A stretch of 49,476 nt of DNA from Falseniella ignava CCUG 37419 (GTDB taxonomy: Bacteria > Bacillota > Bacilli > Lactobacillales > Aerococcaceae): the NCBI RefSeq assembly GCF_000301055.1, contig NZ_JH932300.1, forward strand, positions 499,407 through 548,882, in the 5' to 3' direction. Below the pieces are notes generated by a model. That model had not been told where the DNA came from. It ran no database searches and was given only the letters and a program-made list of their open reading frames with translations. Made by a program: the position numbers and the translations under genes. Below, one piece after another: positions 1 through 8,719 of the stretch (position 1 is the stretch's first letter; every line of letters starts with the position of its first letter).

Positions 1-23
1 AAATCACTCGAAAGAAGTGATTT
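1..23. other. Stem-loop at the window edge
   Basis: An 8-bp perfect inverted repeat (AAATCACT / AGTGATTT) with a 7-nt loop starts at base 1. No T-tract follows on the + strand. It may be the distal part of a terminator or leader of a gene lying outside the window. Confidence 0.4.
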
Positions 24-46
24 AATAAGCTTTGTCTACAGTCTGA

Positions 47-84
47 GTCAATTTGTATCTTACAAATTGACTTTTTTTATTTTT
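47..84 (+). terminator. Intrinsic terminator upstream of the asp23-like gene
   Basis: An 11-bp perfect stem (GTCAATTTGTA / TACAAATTGAC) with a TCT loop is followed by a T-rich run. It would end a + strand transcript entering from the left and insulate the asp23-fakA unit. Confidence 0.8.
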
Positions 85-85
85 A

Positions 86-115
86 TTATTATCTTATATC
101 CAAATGTGGTAAAAT
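86..115 (+). promoter_or_regulatory. Possible promoter of asp23-fakA
   Basis: TTATTA, an 18-bp spacer, and TAAAAT at 110-115. The -10 box is fair and the -35 weak. Its place just after the terminator and before the first gene supports it. Confidence 0.4.
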
Positions 116-148
116 GAAGAGGAATAAATGAAAGAAAGGATCAATACA

Positions 149-505
149 ATGGCAGTTCAAATTTCAACAAAAGATGGCCAAGTCTCCATTAACTTGAATG
201 CAATCGCCACCGTCATTGGAGCTTCAGTAACGGATAACTATGGCGTAGTCGGAATGGTGAGCAAAAATCTGATTCGAGATAATTTCATTGAAGTCTTAAA
301 AAATGAAAATTACGCAAAAGGGATTGTTTTAAAACAAAATGGTAATTTGATTTCAGTGGATGTCTATATATTAGTATCCTACGGAACAAAGATTTCAGTT
401 ATTTGTCGTAATATTCAAGAAACAGTAAAATACAATGTTGAACGTTTGCTTGGTTTTTCACTAGATTATGTAAATGTTCATGTACAAGGAGTAAAGGTTG
501 ATTAA
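149..505 (+). CDS. Asp23/Gls24 family envelope stress protein (YloU-like)
   Basis: A 118-residue protein of the Asp23/Gls24 family, seen from the opening MAVQISTKDG and the conserved TDNYGVVGM segment near residue 30. Family members are cytoplasmic proteins linked to cell-envelope stress; the biochemical role is unsettled. The longer reading frame opens at an ATG at 128, but I chose 149 because homologues begin MAVQ and an AAAGGA site lies at the right distance. It lies 29 bp before fakA, with no terminator between, so the two are probably co-transcribed. This asp23-fakA pairing is common in Firmicutes (yloU-yloV in Bacillus). Confidence 0.88.
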   Translation: MAVQISTKDGQVSINLNAIATVIGASVTDNYGVVGMVSKNLIRDNFIEVLKNENYAKGIVLKQNGNLISVDVYILVSYGTKISVICRNIQETVKYNVERLLGFSLDYVNVHVQGVKVD

Positions 506-534
506 TTCAACTGATATGAGGAGGACATGTCATC

Positions 535-2232
535 GTGGAAATTAAGCAATTTTCAGCGAAAGATTTTCGTAAAATGATTCAAAGTGGCGCGAATAATTTA
601 ACGCGTAATAAAGATTTAGTCGATTCGTTAAATGTATTCCCTGTTCCAGATGGGGATACTGGAACGAACATGAATATGACGTTCACGTCTGGAAATGAAA
701 AGTTAACCCAAACAGTGAGCGATCATGTGGGTGAGTTAGCTCAATCTCTAGCAAAAGGGCTTCTAATGGGAGCGCGTGGTAACTCTGGGGTAATTCTATC
801 ACAAATTTTCCGTGGGTTTAGTAAAGCAATTGAGCATCTTGAAACATTAGATGCTGAAGGTTTTGTGAGTGCCTTCTCGGGAGGGGTAGAGTCAGCGTAT
901 AAAGCGGTGATGAAACCTGTAGAGGGAACAATTTTAACGGTTGCCCGTGAATCAGCTATGGCTGGAGAGCATGCGGTACAATCTACCGATAATATTGTTG
1001 AGATTATGGAAGCGATTGTTGAAGGAGCACGCCGTTCTTTAGACAACACGCCGAATCTATTGCCTGTTCTAAAACAAGTTGGTGTGGTTGATAGTGGTGG
1101 GAAAGGTTTATTATGTATTTATGAAGGCTTCCTAGAGAGCTTGACTGGTGAGTCACTCCAAGAAGAATCAGAGGAAGCTCATGAAGTAGCACCACAACTT
1201 ACACATGCAATTTTTAATAATGAGGAAGAGCATCCACTTTCGATGGATGATATTACCTATGGATTCTGTACGGAGATTATGGTACGCATTGACCCAGATT
1301 TTGCTACCACAGATCAAACATTTGATACGGAACAGTTTCGTGAAACATTAAATACTCGTGGAGATTCGTTATTAGTCGTTGCGGATGATGAGATTATTAA
1401 AGTCCATATTCATACTGAGAATCCTGGAGAAATTATGCAACTCGGACAGCAGTTCGGTGAGTTAATTAAAATTAAAGTGGACAATATGCGTGAGCAAGTC
1501 CGAGAGATTGATCGTCAGCACCAAGCAAGTCGTCCAGACCAACCGACCGTAGATGATCAAGCGATGATTTTAAGTAAACCAACGGCAGTAATTACGGTAG
1601 CGGCTGGTGAAGGAATGCATCAATTATTTGAGTCGATTGGAGCGGATATCGTCTTATCTGGAGGCCAGACCATGAATCCTTCGACGGAAGATTTTGTTAA
1701 GGCGATTGAGACTGTGAAAGCCGATAAATATATTATTTTGCCAAACAATAAAAATATCATTATGGCAGCCGAGCAAGTCTCAGAGTTGATTGATCAACCT
1801 GTTGTGGTCATTCCAACACGTAGTATTCCTCAAGCAGTCAGTGCCATGTTAGTTTATAACGAAGAAGCAACCTTAGAAGATAATCAGGAAATGATGCTTG
1901 AAATGATGGAGCAAGTGAAGACTGGTCAGATTACTTATTCGATTCGTGACACGCAAATTAATGATATTGATATTCATAAAGACGATTATATGGGATTAAT
2001 TGATGATCAAATTGAGTTGGTTGATCAGGACTTAACGGAAGCACTCTACCATACGTTAGATCAAATGATCGATACATTTAGTTCGATTGTGACGATTTAC
2101 ATTGGTGAAGAGGGCGATGAAAACGAAGTTAATGATGTGATTGAACGCTTAAGCCAACAATACTCAGATATTGAATTTGAAGTAGTTGAAGGCAATCAGC
2201 CAGTTTATAATTATATTATGTCAGTAGAGTAG
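535..2232 (+). CDS. fakA: Fatty acid kinase catalytic subunit FakA (DAK2/DegV-like, YloV)
   Basis: FakA phosphorylates fatty acids held by FakB carriers, giving acyl-phosphate for phospholipid synthesis. The N-terminal DhaL-type kinase domain (about residues 1-200) carries the metal and nucleotide motif NVFPVPDGDTGTNMNMT, with acidic residues D39 and D41 and N45, and the glycine-rich ARGNSGVILSQ. The rest (about 215-565) matches the FakA middle domain and its DegV-like C-terminal domain. The length of 565 is near the 550-residue norm. It starts at GTG 535 behind AGGAGG; the ATG at 527 is out of frame. plsX and acpP lie 2-3 kb downstream, so acyl-phosphate supply and use are encoded together, with recG between. 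A strong terminator follows. Confidence 0.92.
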   Translation: MEIKQFSAKDFRKMIQSGANNLTRNKDLVDSLNVFPVPDGDTGTNMNMTFTSGNEKLTQTVSDHVGELAQSLAKGLLMGARGNSGVILSQIFRGFSKAIEHLETLDAEGFVSAFSGGVESAYKAVMKPVEGTILTVARESAMAGEHAVQSTDNIVEIMEAIVEGARRSLDNTPNLLPVLKQVGVVDSGGKGLLCIYEGFLESLTGESLQEESEEAHEVAPQLTHAIFNNEEEHPLSMDDITYGFCTEIMVRIDPDFATTDQTFDTEQFRETLNTRGDSLLVVADDEIIKVHIHTENPGEIMQLGQQFGELIKIKVDNMREQVREIDRQHQASRPDQPTVDDQAMILSKPTAVITVAAGEGMHQLFESIGADIVLSGGQTMNPSTEDFVKAIETVKADKYIILPNNKNIIMAAEQVSELIDQPVVVIPTRSIPQAVSAMLVYNEEATLEDNQEMMLEMMEQVKTGQITYSIRDTQINDIDIHKDDYMGLIDDQIELVDQDLTEALYHTLDQMIDTFSSIVTIYIGEEGDENEVNDVIERLSQQYSDIEFEVVEGNQPVYNYIMSVE

Positions 2233-2242
2233 TCATTTTATG

Positions 2243-2265
2243 AGGGGCCTCGCGCCCCTTTTTTT
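2243..2265 (+). terminator. Intrinsic terminator after fakA
   Basis: AGGGGC / GCCCCT stem with a short loop, followed by seven T residues. It separates fakA from recG, although recG starts only 24 bp further on and no strong promoter is visible between, so read-through is likely. Confidence 0.8.
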
Positions 2266-2288
2266 CATAGGATAAGGAGGATGATAGT

Positions 2289-4319
2289 GTGGATTGGATG
2301 GACTCCATTGAGCAACTTAAAGGGATCGGCCCTGCGTCTTTGGCACGGTTTAAACAATTAAATATTGAAACGATTCAAGACCTACTATTCCATTTTCCAT
2401 TTCGTTATGAAAATATTCAAGAGCGAGATATCGAGACGATTCTCGACCAAGAGAAAGTAGTTCTTAAAGGAAAGATTATTTCTGACCCTGTTGTAAGCTA
2501 CTATGGACGTCGCAAAAGTCGTCTATCATGTAGGTTAGCCGTTGACTCGCAAACTTTAATTACGGTTGTGTTCTTTAATCAACCTTATTTAGTGAAACAA
2601 CTTGAATTGGGGAATCAAGTGGCCATTCTAGGGAAGTGGCAACAAAGCCGTCAGACTTTAATGGGGATGAAAATCATTCAACGCAGCCATACGAACGATT
2701 TAGAACCGATATATTCAACGGTCAAAGGATTAAGCCAGTCTTTAATTTCAAAGTCAGTCTATCAAGCGTTCGAGCTGTATGGTAAAGATATTCCAGAAAT
2801 ATTACCGGAATCTTTAAATCTTGCTTATCGCCTAATGCCACTGAATCAAGCGCTATATCGAATGCATTTTCCTAAGAGTGCTGAGCATTATCATCAAGCG
2901 GAACGCAAGATCATCTATCAAGAATTCTTCTTGTATCAATGGCGTTTGATGAATCAGGCTGAACAATGGGAGAAATATCCAAGTGTTCAATATTTAGATC
3001 GAACAGATCGTAGGCACCAAATTCAAGCATCCTTACCTTTCGAACTAACTTCATCTCAGCAGCAAGCTTTGGATGAAATTATGCATGATTTGTATCAACC
3101 TTATCCAATGCGTCGAATGCTGCAAGGGGATGTGGGTAGTGGAAAGACGATTGTTGCATTCTTGGCGATGATTGAGACCTTATCGAATGACTTACAAGCG
3201 GCTTTGATGGTTCCTACAGAAATTTTAGCGCGTCAACATGTGGAAAGCTTTAATCAATTATTCCAATCCTATGGATTTCAGGCAGAACTTCTTGTGAGCT
3301 CGATGGAACGTTCAGAAAAAGAACGCGTAATACAAGCGATAGCTTCAGGAGAGTGTCAAATTGTTATAGGGACCCATGCATTAATTCAAGATAGTGTTCA
3401 ATTTAAACGACTTGGGTTAGCAATAATCGATGAGCAACACCGTTTTGGCGTTAATCAACGTCATGCACTGATGGCTAAAGGACCTGAAGAAGTGACGATC
3501 AATATTTTACAGATGACGGCTACACCCATACCACGAACGTTAGCACAAGCTATCTATCAAGGGATGGCGGTGTCTACGATTGATCAAATGCCACAGGGTC
3601 GCTTACCCATTCAGACTGAATGGATTCAAGAAAACCAAATTAATCGTGTTTATCAGCGAATTCATGAACAGTTATCTAAAGGGCACCAAGTCTATTATGT
3701 ACTGCCGCTAATTAATCCCTCTGATGCGTTAGAAGAGGTGGAGAGCGTTCAGTCCGTTGCACAACGGTTGGCTGACCAATTTCCTCAATATCGAATCGGC
3801 TATTTACATGGGCAATTAGATAAGGAAAGCCAGCGGGAAACAATGGAAGGTTTTGTAAATCATCACATCGATATCCTCATTGCAACGACAATGGTAGAAG
3901 TCGGTGTGAGTGTAAGTAATGCTACTGTGATGGTCGTTCAATCTGCTGAGCGATTTGGTCTCAGTCAGTTACACCAGTTAAGGGGAAGGGTCGGCCGAGG
4001 GCAATGGCAAAGTTATTGTTATCTGATTGCCAACCCTAAGACAGACGCTGGTAAACAACGAATGCAAATTATGGCAGAACAATCTGATGGATTTTTGATC
4101 AGTGAAGCGGATATGGCTTTACGAGGGATGGGAGATGTCCTCGGAATATCCCAAAGTGGGTTACCAGATTTTCACTATGCTAACTTAATTGAAGACCAAC
4201 ATATATACCGAGTAGCGAAAGAAGATGTTGAACAAATTTTATCCGGTCAACAACCAATCACTCCACAGGCAAGAGGGCGATTAGATCGGTTAGTTGAAGC
4301 AAATGAAATGAAATTATAG
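2289..4319 (+). CDS. recG: ATP-dependent DNA helicase RecG
   Basis: RecG remodels stalled replication forks and Holliday junctions. The N-terminal OB-fold wedge domain (about residues 1-240) precedes a superfamily 2 helicase core. Visible motifs are Walker A GDVGSGKT (280-287, K286), the DEQH box (381-384), MTATPIPRTLA (motif III) and the motif VI region QLRGRVGRG. The length of 676 matches Bacillus RecG (about 680). It starts at GTG 2289 behind AAGGAGG. It is separated by 13 bp from plsX, so the two are likely co-transcribed. recG-plsX adjacency is a common Firmicute arrangement. Confidence 0.95.
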   Translation: MDWMDSIEQLKGIGPASLARFKQLNIETIQDLLFHFPFRYENIQERDIETILDQEKVVLKGKIISDPVVSYYGRRKSRLSCRLAVDSQTLITVVFFNQPYLVKQLELGNQVAILGKWQQSRQTLMGMKIIQRSHTNDLEPIYSTVKGLSQSLISKSVYQAFELYGKDIPEILPESLNLAYRLMPLNQALYRMHFPKSAEHYHQAERKIIYQEFFLYQWRLMNQAEQWEKYPSVQYLDRTDRRHQIQASLPFELTSSQQQALDEIMHDLYQPYPMRRMLQGDVGSGKTIVAFLAMIETLSNDLQAALMVPTEILARQHVESFNQLFQSYGFQAELLVSSMERSEKERVIQAIASGECQIVIGTHALIQDSVQFKRLGLAIIDEQHRFGVNQRHALMAKGPEEVTINILQMTATPIPRTLAQAIYQGMAVSTIDQMPQGRLPIQTEWIQENQINRVYQRIHEQLSKGHQVYYVLPLINPSDALEEVESVQSVAQRLADQFPQYRIGYLHGQLDKESQRETMEGFVNHHIDILIATTMVEVGVSVSNATVMVVQSAERFGLSQLHQLRGRVGRGQWQSYCYLIANPKTDAGKQRMQIMAEQSDGFLISEADMALRGMGDVLGISQSGLPDFHYANLIEDQHIYRVAKEDVEQILSGQQPITPQARGRLDRLVEANEMKL

Positions 4320-4332
4320 AAAGGAAGATACG

Positions 4333-5328
4333 ATGATAACAATTGCAATTGATGCGATGGGTGGAGACCATGCGCCACAAGTTCCAATTCAAGCAGTAAA
4401 CCAAGCCATCGATAAATATCCACAAGTACAATTTAAAGTGTATGGAGATCAAACAAAGATCACACCGCTCATTCGAACGGATCAACGAATCGAGGTGATT
4501 CACTGCGATGAAATAATTGATAACGAAGATGATCCTGTTCGGGCAGTACGAACGAAAAAAGAATCCTCAATGGTCAAAGCAGCCCGTGCAGTTAAAGAAG
4601 GCGAAGCGGATGTATTACTGTCTGCTGGCAGTACAGGAGCGCTATTGACTGCCGGATTACTAATTGTAGGTCGTATTCCGGGAATTGACCGACCTGGTTT
4701 GATGCCAGTTATTCCAACAATTAGTTCGGAGCATCCTCACCTAATCTTAATGGATGCGGGAGCCAATGCAGATACAAAACCAATTAATATTCAACAATTT
4801 GCAGTGATGGCAAATGTTTATGCACGTCAGGTGTTAAATATAGAGCGTCCACGTGTAGGTCTAATTAATAATGGTACGGAAGCTTCAAAAGGGAGTCAAT
4901 TATCGAAAGAAGCCTACGCATTATTGAGTGAACTCGATTCGATCCACTTTGTTGGCAATATCGAAGCTAAAAATTTATTAAACGGAGAAATTGATATTGC
5001 TGTAACTGACGGATTTACTGGTAATGCAATACTTAAAACTTTAGAAGGATCGGTCAAATCCCTCGTCTCATTATTGAAAAGCACTTTCAAATCGGGCGGT
5101 TTATTAACAAAAATCGGCGCTTTTTTAATTAAAAATCCATTAAAAAATACTCTTGAAAACTTAGATGATTCTAAGCAAGGAGGAGCCGTTCTCTTAGGAG
5201 TAAAAGCACCCGTTATAAAAGCACATGGATCCGCCGACGAAGAAGCATACTTTAACGCAATTCGTCAATCTATTCATGTCATTGAAAGCCAAGCTGTGGT
5301 CCAAATTACGAATTATTTCTCAGATTAA
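4333..5328 (+). CDS. plsX: Phosphate acyltransferase PlsX
   Basis: PlsX interconverts acyl-ACP and acyl-phosphate at the membrane surface, feeding PlsY for the first acylation of glycerol 3-phosphate. The start ITIAIDAMGGDHAP, the SAGSTGALL segment and the DGFTGNAILKT segment are family hallmarks. The length of 331 is standard. It has an AAGGAAG ribosome binding site and follows recG at 13 bp. acpP is downstream, and fakA upstream makes the same acyl-phosphate from exogenous fatty acids. fabD and fabG, which often stand between plsX and acpP in Bacillus, are absent here. Confidence 0.95.
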   Translation: MITIAIDAMGGDHAPQVPIQAVNQAIDKYPQVQFKVYGDQTKITPLIRTDQRIEVIHCDEIIDNEDDPVRAVRTKKESSMVKAARAVKEGEADVLLSAGSTGALLTAGLLIVGRIPGIDRPGLMPVIPTISSEHPHLILMDAGANADTKPINIQQFAVMANVYARQVLNIERPRVGLINNGTEASKGSQLSKEAYALLSELDSIHFVGNIEAKNLLNGEIDIAVTDGFTGNAILKTLEGSVKSLVSLLKSTFKSGGLLTKIGAFLIKNPLKNTLENLDDSKQGGAVLLGVKAPVIKAHGSADEEAYFNAIRQSIHVIESQAVVQITNYFSD

Positions 5329-5407
5329 ATAAAAATTAGAAAAAATAGGAGCATTGAGTATACCGTGTGAAACGCTTTCTAAGCGGGAAACTTGCCCAAA
5401 TTTGTTA

Positions 5408-5436
5408 TAGACAAATGAGAGATTAATTTGTATTAT
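5408..5436 (+). promoter_or_regulatory. Probable acpP promoter
   Basis: TAGACA, a 17-bp spacer and TATTAT lie in the 153-bp plsX-acpP gap. No terminator follows plsX, so acpP may be served by both the upstream transcript and this promoter. I looked for a FapR operator here and did not find a convincing one. Confidence 0.45.
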
Positions 5437-5481
5437 ATAAGATACATGTTGCAAAATAATTCAATAAACGGAGGTGAGCAA

Positions 5482-5727
5482 GTGAACGAAAATTCAGAAA
5501 CCTATACAGTTGTTCGAGATATGATCGTTGAGCGTTTTGGTGTCGAAGAGGAAAAAGTCGCTCCGTCAATGACATTTGATGATTTAGGCGCAGACTCTTT
5601 GGATGTCGTTGAACTTGTGATGGATATTGAAGATCGATTTGACATTCAGTTTGATGATGATCGAATTGGGGAGTTGAACAATATCGCAGATGCCATTGAT
5701 TATATTGAAGAGCTCAAAGGAGCATAG
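5482..5727 (+). CDS. acpP: Acyl carrier protein
   Basis: An 81-residue acidic carrier protein for fatty acid synthesis. The phosphopantetheine site is the serine of GADSLDVVELVM, the classic DSL motif. I start it at GTG 5482, which has GGAGGTGAG just upstream and gives the usual ACP length. The frame is open back to 5428, but that would add 18 residues unlike any ACP. It follows plsX and precedes oppD by 39 bp without a terminator, so opp genes may be partly read from the acpP promoter. In most relatives rnc follows acpP; here the opp cassette intervenes. Confidence 0.93.
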   Translation: MNENSETYTVVRDMIVERFGVEEEKVAPSMTFDDLGADSLDVVELVMDIEDRFDIQFDDDRIGELNNIADAIDYIEELKGA

Positions 5728-5766
5728 TGCAAACGGAAAACTCTAAATGACATCGGAGGCTAAAAA

Positions 5767-6774
5767 ATGGAGAAAAAGGATATTCTATTAGAAGTGAAAG
5801 ACCTACATACAGGTTTCCGTATTAAAGATAGTTACTTTAATGCGGTCGATGGTGTTTCCTTCGAATTACGTCGTAACGAAAAGCTAGCAATTGTAGGGGA
5901 GTCTGGGTGCGGTAAGAGTACTTTGGCGACGTCAATTGTGGGCTTACACGACCCTAAAAATACACGTCAATCGGGTGAAATTATTTATAAAGGACAAAAT
6001 CTTTTAGACTTTACTGAGCAAGATTTCCTTAAGATTCGTGGGGATGAAATCGGAATGATTTTCCAAGACCCATTGGCATCATTAAACCCGTTAATGACAA
6101 TTGAAGACCAAATTGCTGAGCCTATGATTTATCATACAAAATTAAATGCTCAACAACGTTCACAACGTGTATTGGAGTTGTTAGACCAAGTTGGGATTGC
6201 GAATCCAAAACGAATGGCAAAACAATACCCACACGAGTTGTCTGGAGGAATGAGACAACGTGTTATTATTGCGATTGCCCTAGCATGTAAACCTGATATT
6301 ATTATTGCAGATGAGCCGACCACGGCTTTAGACGTAACGATTCAAGCTCAAATTCTTGACTTATTAAATGAAATTCAAGAAGAAACAGAATCTGGTATTA
6401 TTTTAATTACGCATGACCTCGGGGTAGTTGCCGAAACTGCAGACCGTGTTGGAGTAATGTATGCAGGCCAATTTGTTGAGATTGCACCAGTACATGAGTT
6501 GTTTAACAATCCAAAACACCCATACACGCGCTCACTCTTAAGATCGATTCCACAATCAAATGATTTAGTGGATGAGAAAGGTCACTTACACGTAATTCAA
6601 GGGGTAGTCCCTTCAATTACGAACTTACCAAGAGAAGGATGTCGTTTCGCACATCGTATTCCTTGGATTCCAGCAGAAGCGCATGAAGCTAATCCAGTAC
6701 TTCATCAAGTTGGTGAAGATCATTGGGTACGTTGTACTTGTCATGAGCATTTCTACTTCCCAGAGGAGGCATAA
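5767..6774 (+). CDS. oppD: Oligopeptide ABC transporter, ATP-binding protein OppD
   Basis: One of two ATPases powering oligopeptide uptake. Walker A is GESGCGKST, the signature LSGGMRQR, and Walker B reads IIADEPTTALD, followed by the H-loop LITHDLG. The length of 335 is normal. The C-terminal peptide-transporter extension is present but altered. Relatives carry four cysteines (GCxF, PRCP, C, VxC), whereas here C292 is followed by HRIP in place of PRCP, and only C323 and C325 remain near the end. oppF follows at 3 bp. It has an AUG start behind GGAGG. It could equally be named appD or dppD from sequence alone. Confidence 0.88.
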   Translation: MEKKDILLEVKDLHTGFRIKDSYFNAVDGVSFELRRNEKLAIVGESGCGKSTLATSIVGLHDPKNTRQSGEIIYKGQNLLDFTEQDFLKIRGDEIGMIFQDPLASLNPLMTIEDQIAEPMIYHTKLNAQQRSQRVLELLDQVGIANPKRMAKQYPHELSGGMRQRVIIAIALACKPDIIIADEPTTALDVTIQAQILDLLNEIQEETESGIILITHDLGVVAETADRVGVMYAGQFVEIAPVHELFNNPKHPYTRSLLRSIPQSNDLVDEKGHLHVIQGVVPSITNLPREGCRFAHRIPWIPAEAHEANPVLHQVGEDHWVRCTCHEHFYFPEEA

Positions 6775-6777
6775 TAA

Positions 6778-7737
6778 ATGAGTGGATTAATAGAAGTAAA
6801 AGATTTAAAAGTTCACTATCCAATTCGTAGTGGATTCTTCAACCGCATTACAGATTACGTCTATGCGGTGGATGGGGTAAGCATGAGCTTTGAACGTGGT
6901 AAGACCTACGGGCTTGTTGGCGAGTCTGGTTCAGGTAAATCAACCATCGGTAAAGCAATTATCGGTTTAGAGAAAATCACTGACGGTCAAATTTTCTATA
7001 ACGGAAAAGATGTGTCGAAAGAAGCACGTCAACGTCGTTCAGATTACCGTAAAAACGTTCAAATGATTTTCCAAGATGCGATGTCAAGTTTTAACCCTAA
7101 AAAACGTATCTTGGACGTGATGGCAGAGCCTTTACGTAACTTTACAAATATGACACCTGAGGAAGAACGTCGTAAGATTGTTGAGTTACTTGAGATTGTA
7201 GGATTAACGGAAGATGTTCTGTTAAAATATCCACACCAATTCTCAGGAGGACAACGTCAACGGATCGGGGTTGCTCGAGCAGTAGCTTTAAACCCTGAGC
7301 TAGTGATTGCGGATGATCCGGTATCAGCGCTGGACTTATCAGTACAAGCTCAAGTACTGAACTTTATGAAGACGATTCAAGAAGAGTATAACATCAGTTA
7401 TTTATTCATCTCGCATGACTTAGGGGTCGTAAAACATATGTGTGATGATATTGCCATTATGTATCGCGGTCGCTTCACTGAGTTAGGTAAAGCAGATGAA
7501 ATTTATCAAAACCCTCAACACATTTATACGAAACGCTTGCTTTCAGCAATTCCACAGATGGATCCAAACCATCGTGAAGAGCACAAAATTGAGCGTATTC
7601 GCGTTGAAAAAGAATATCAACAAAATAACGCGAAGTATTTCGATGAAAATGGCCGAGTGTTCGATCTTAAGCCAATTAATGATCATCACTCCGTAGCGTT
7701 GAGAGATATCTCTCAATTAGTAGAAGGAGGGTTATAA
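6778..7737 (+). CDS. oppF: Oligopeptide ABC transporter, ATP-binding protein OppF
   Basis: The second ATPase of the Opp importer. It has Walker A GESGSGKST, the Q-loop in MIFQDAMSS, the signature FSGGQRQR and Walker B LVIADDPVSALD. The glutamate expected after the Walker B aspartate reads D in ADDP, which I also recall as common in OppF-type subunits. It is 319 residues long. The C-terminal tail (about 275-319) is charged and lacks the cysteine cluster. It lies 3 bp from oppD and from oppB, indicating tight translational coupling in an oppDFBC operon. Confidence 0.88.
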   Translation: MSGLIEVKDLKVHYPIRSGFFNRITDYVYAVDGVSMSFERGKTYGLVGESGSGKSTIGKAIIGLEKITDGQIFYNGKDVSKEARQRRSDYRKNVQMIFQDAMSSFNPKKRILDVMAEPLRNFTNMTPEEERRKIVELLEIVGLTEDVLLKYPHQFSGGQRQRIGVARAVALNPELVIADDPVSALDLSVQAQVLNFMKTIQEEYNISYLFISHDLGVVKHMCDDIAIMYRGRFTELGKADEIYQNPQHIYTKRLLSAIPQMDPNHREEHKIERIRVEKEYQQNNAKYFDENGRVFDLKPINDHHSVALRDISQLVEGGL

Positions 7738-7740
7738 TCC

Positions 7741-8703
7741 ATGTGGAAAACAATTCTTAGACGTTTAGTTTTAATGGTTCCCCAAATTATTATTTTAAGT
7801 ATCTTAGTATTCTTACTTGCAGACTTAATGCCAGGGGACGCGCTGACAGGGTTGATTGACCCAACGATTTCAGCTGAACAGATTGAAGCCATGCGTGAGA
7901 GATTAGGTTTGAATAAACCTGTTCACGAACGCTACCTAGATTGGGCAGGAAATATTATACGGGGAGATTTCGGTCGAAGTTGGAACCATAAAATGCCAGT
8001 TACACAAATAATTGGGATTCGTATTTGGCCAACACTTTGGTTATCTCTATTAACCGTTATTATCTCATACTCAATTGCCTTACCAATGGGGTTATATGCT
8101 GGTCGTTACCAAAATACAACATTTGACCGTTTTGTAAACTTATATAACTTTATTACTTATTCAGTGCCAGTATTTGTTTTAGGTCTATTATTCTTATGGG
8201 CATTTGGATACTCATTAGGTTGGTTCCCAACTCGTGGAACAATTTCTGCAGGTGTTACACCAGGAACCTTTGAAGCAGCCTTGTCGAGATTCTACCATAT
8301 GATTCTTCCCGCCTTCACTATGGGGGTACTAAGTACGACCGGTACCGTTCAATATTTACGTACATCGGTTATTGACGCGAAGACACAAGACTATGTACGT
8401 ACAGCGCGTTCTAAAGGTGTGCCAATGGATAAAATTTATTCCCGCCATATTTTCCGTAACTCAATCTTACCGATTGCGCAAGGAATGGGGTATACCATTA
8501 CTGGATTGATTTCTGGTTCAGTTATTACTGAGACCATCTTTACTTATCAAGGAATGGGACAATTATTCATTACTTCGATTAATACGCGTGACTTTACCGT
8601 TATGACAGCATTAGTTCTATTATTTGGTACAATGACCTTATTGGGGACTCTATTGTCAGACATTATTATGATCTTCGTAGACCCACGAATTAGAATTAAC
8701 TAG
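7741..8703 (+). CDS. oppB: Oligopeptide ABC transporter permease OppB
   Basis: Membrane permease of the BPD_transp_1 family. The start IILRRLVLMVPQ is typical of OppB: a first transmembrane helix, then an extracellular loop, then five more helices. The EAA loop that contacts the ATPases is visible around YVRTARSKGVPMDKIYSRHIF (about residues 218-240). It is 320 residues long. It is encoded between oppF and oppC, with AGAAGGAGG preceding the next gene. It forms the pore with OppC. Confidence 0.88.
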   Translation: MWKTILRRLVLMVPQIIILSILVFLLADLMPGDALTGLIDPTISAEQIEAMRERLGLNKPVHERYLDWAGNIIRGDFGRSWNHKMPVTQIIGIRIWPTLWLSLLTVIISYSIALPMGLYAGRYQNTTFDRFVNLYNFITYSVPVFVLGLLFLWAFGYSLGWFPTRGTISAGVTPGTFEAALSRFYHMILPAFTMGVLSTTGTVQYLRTSVIDAKTQDYVRTARSKGVPMDKIYSRHIFRNSILPIAQGMGYTITGLISGSVITETIFTYQGMGQLFITSINTRDFTVMTALVLLFGTMTLLGTLLSDIIMIFVDPRIRIN

Positions 8704-8719
8704 AAGGAGGAGATAGATC

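Noticed and set aside
741-1195. Antisense frames in fakA, and similar ones in recG, opp, ffh, clpB and polC
   Set aside because: They lie wholly inside strongly supported genes, lack ribosome binding sites and resemble nothing; they are coding shadows.
5340-5407. FapR or cre operator before acpP
   Set aside because: A GCTT-TCT-AAGC hairpin and GAAACGCTTTC are present, but neither fits the known operator consensus in length and symmetry.
5428-5481. Longer N terminus for the acyl carrier protein
   Set aside because: It would overlap the promoter and add 18 residues. GTG 5482 has a good ribosome binding site and gives the usual length.
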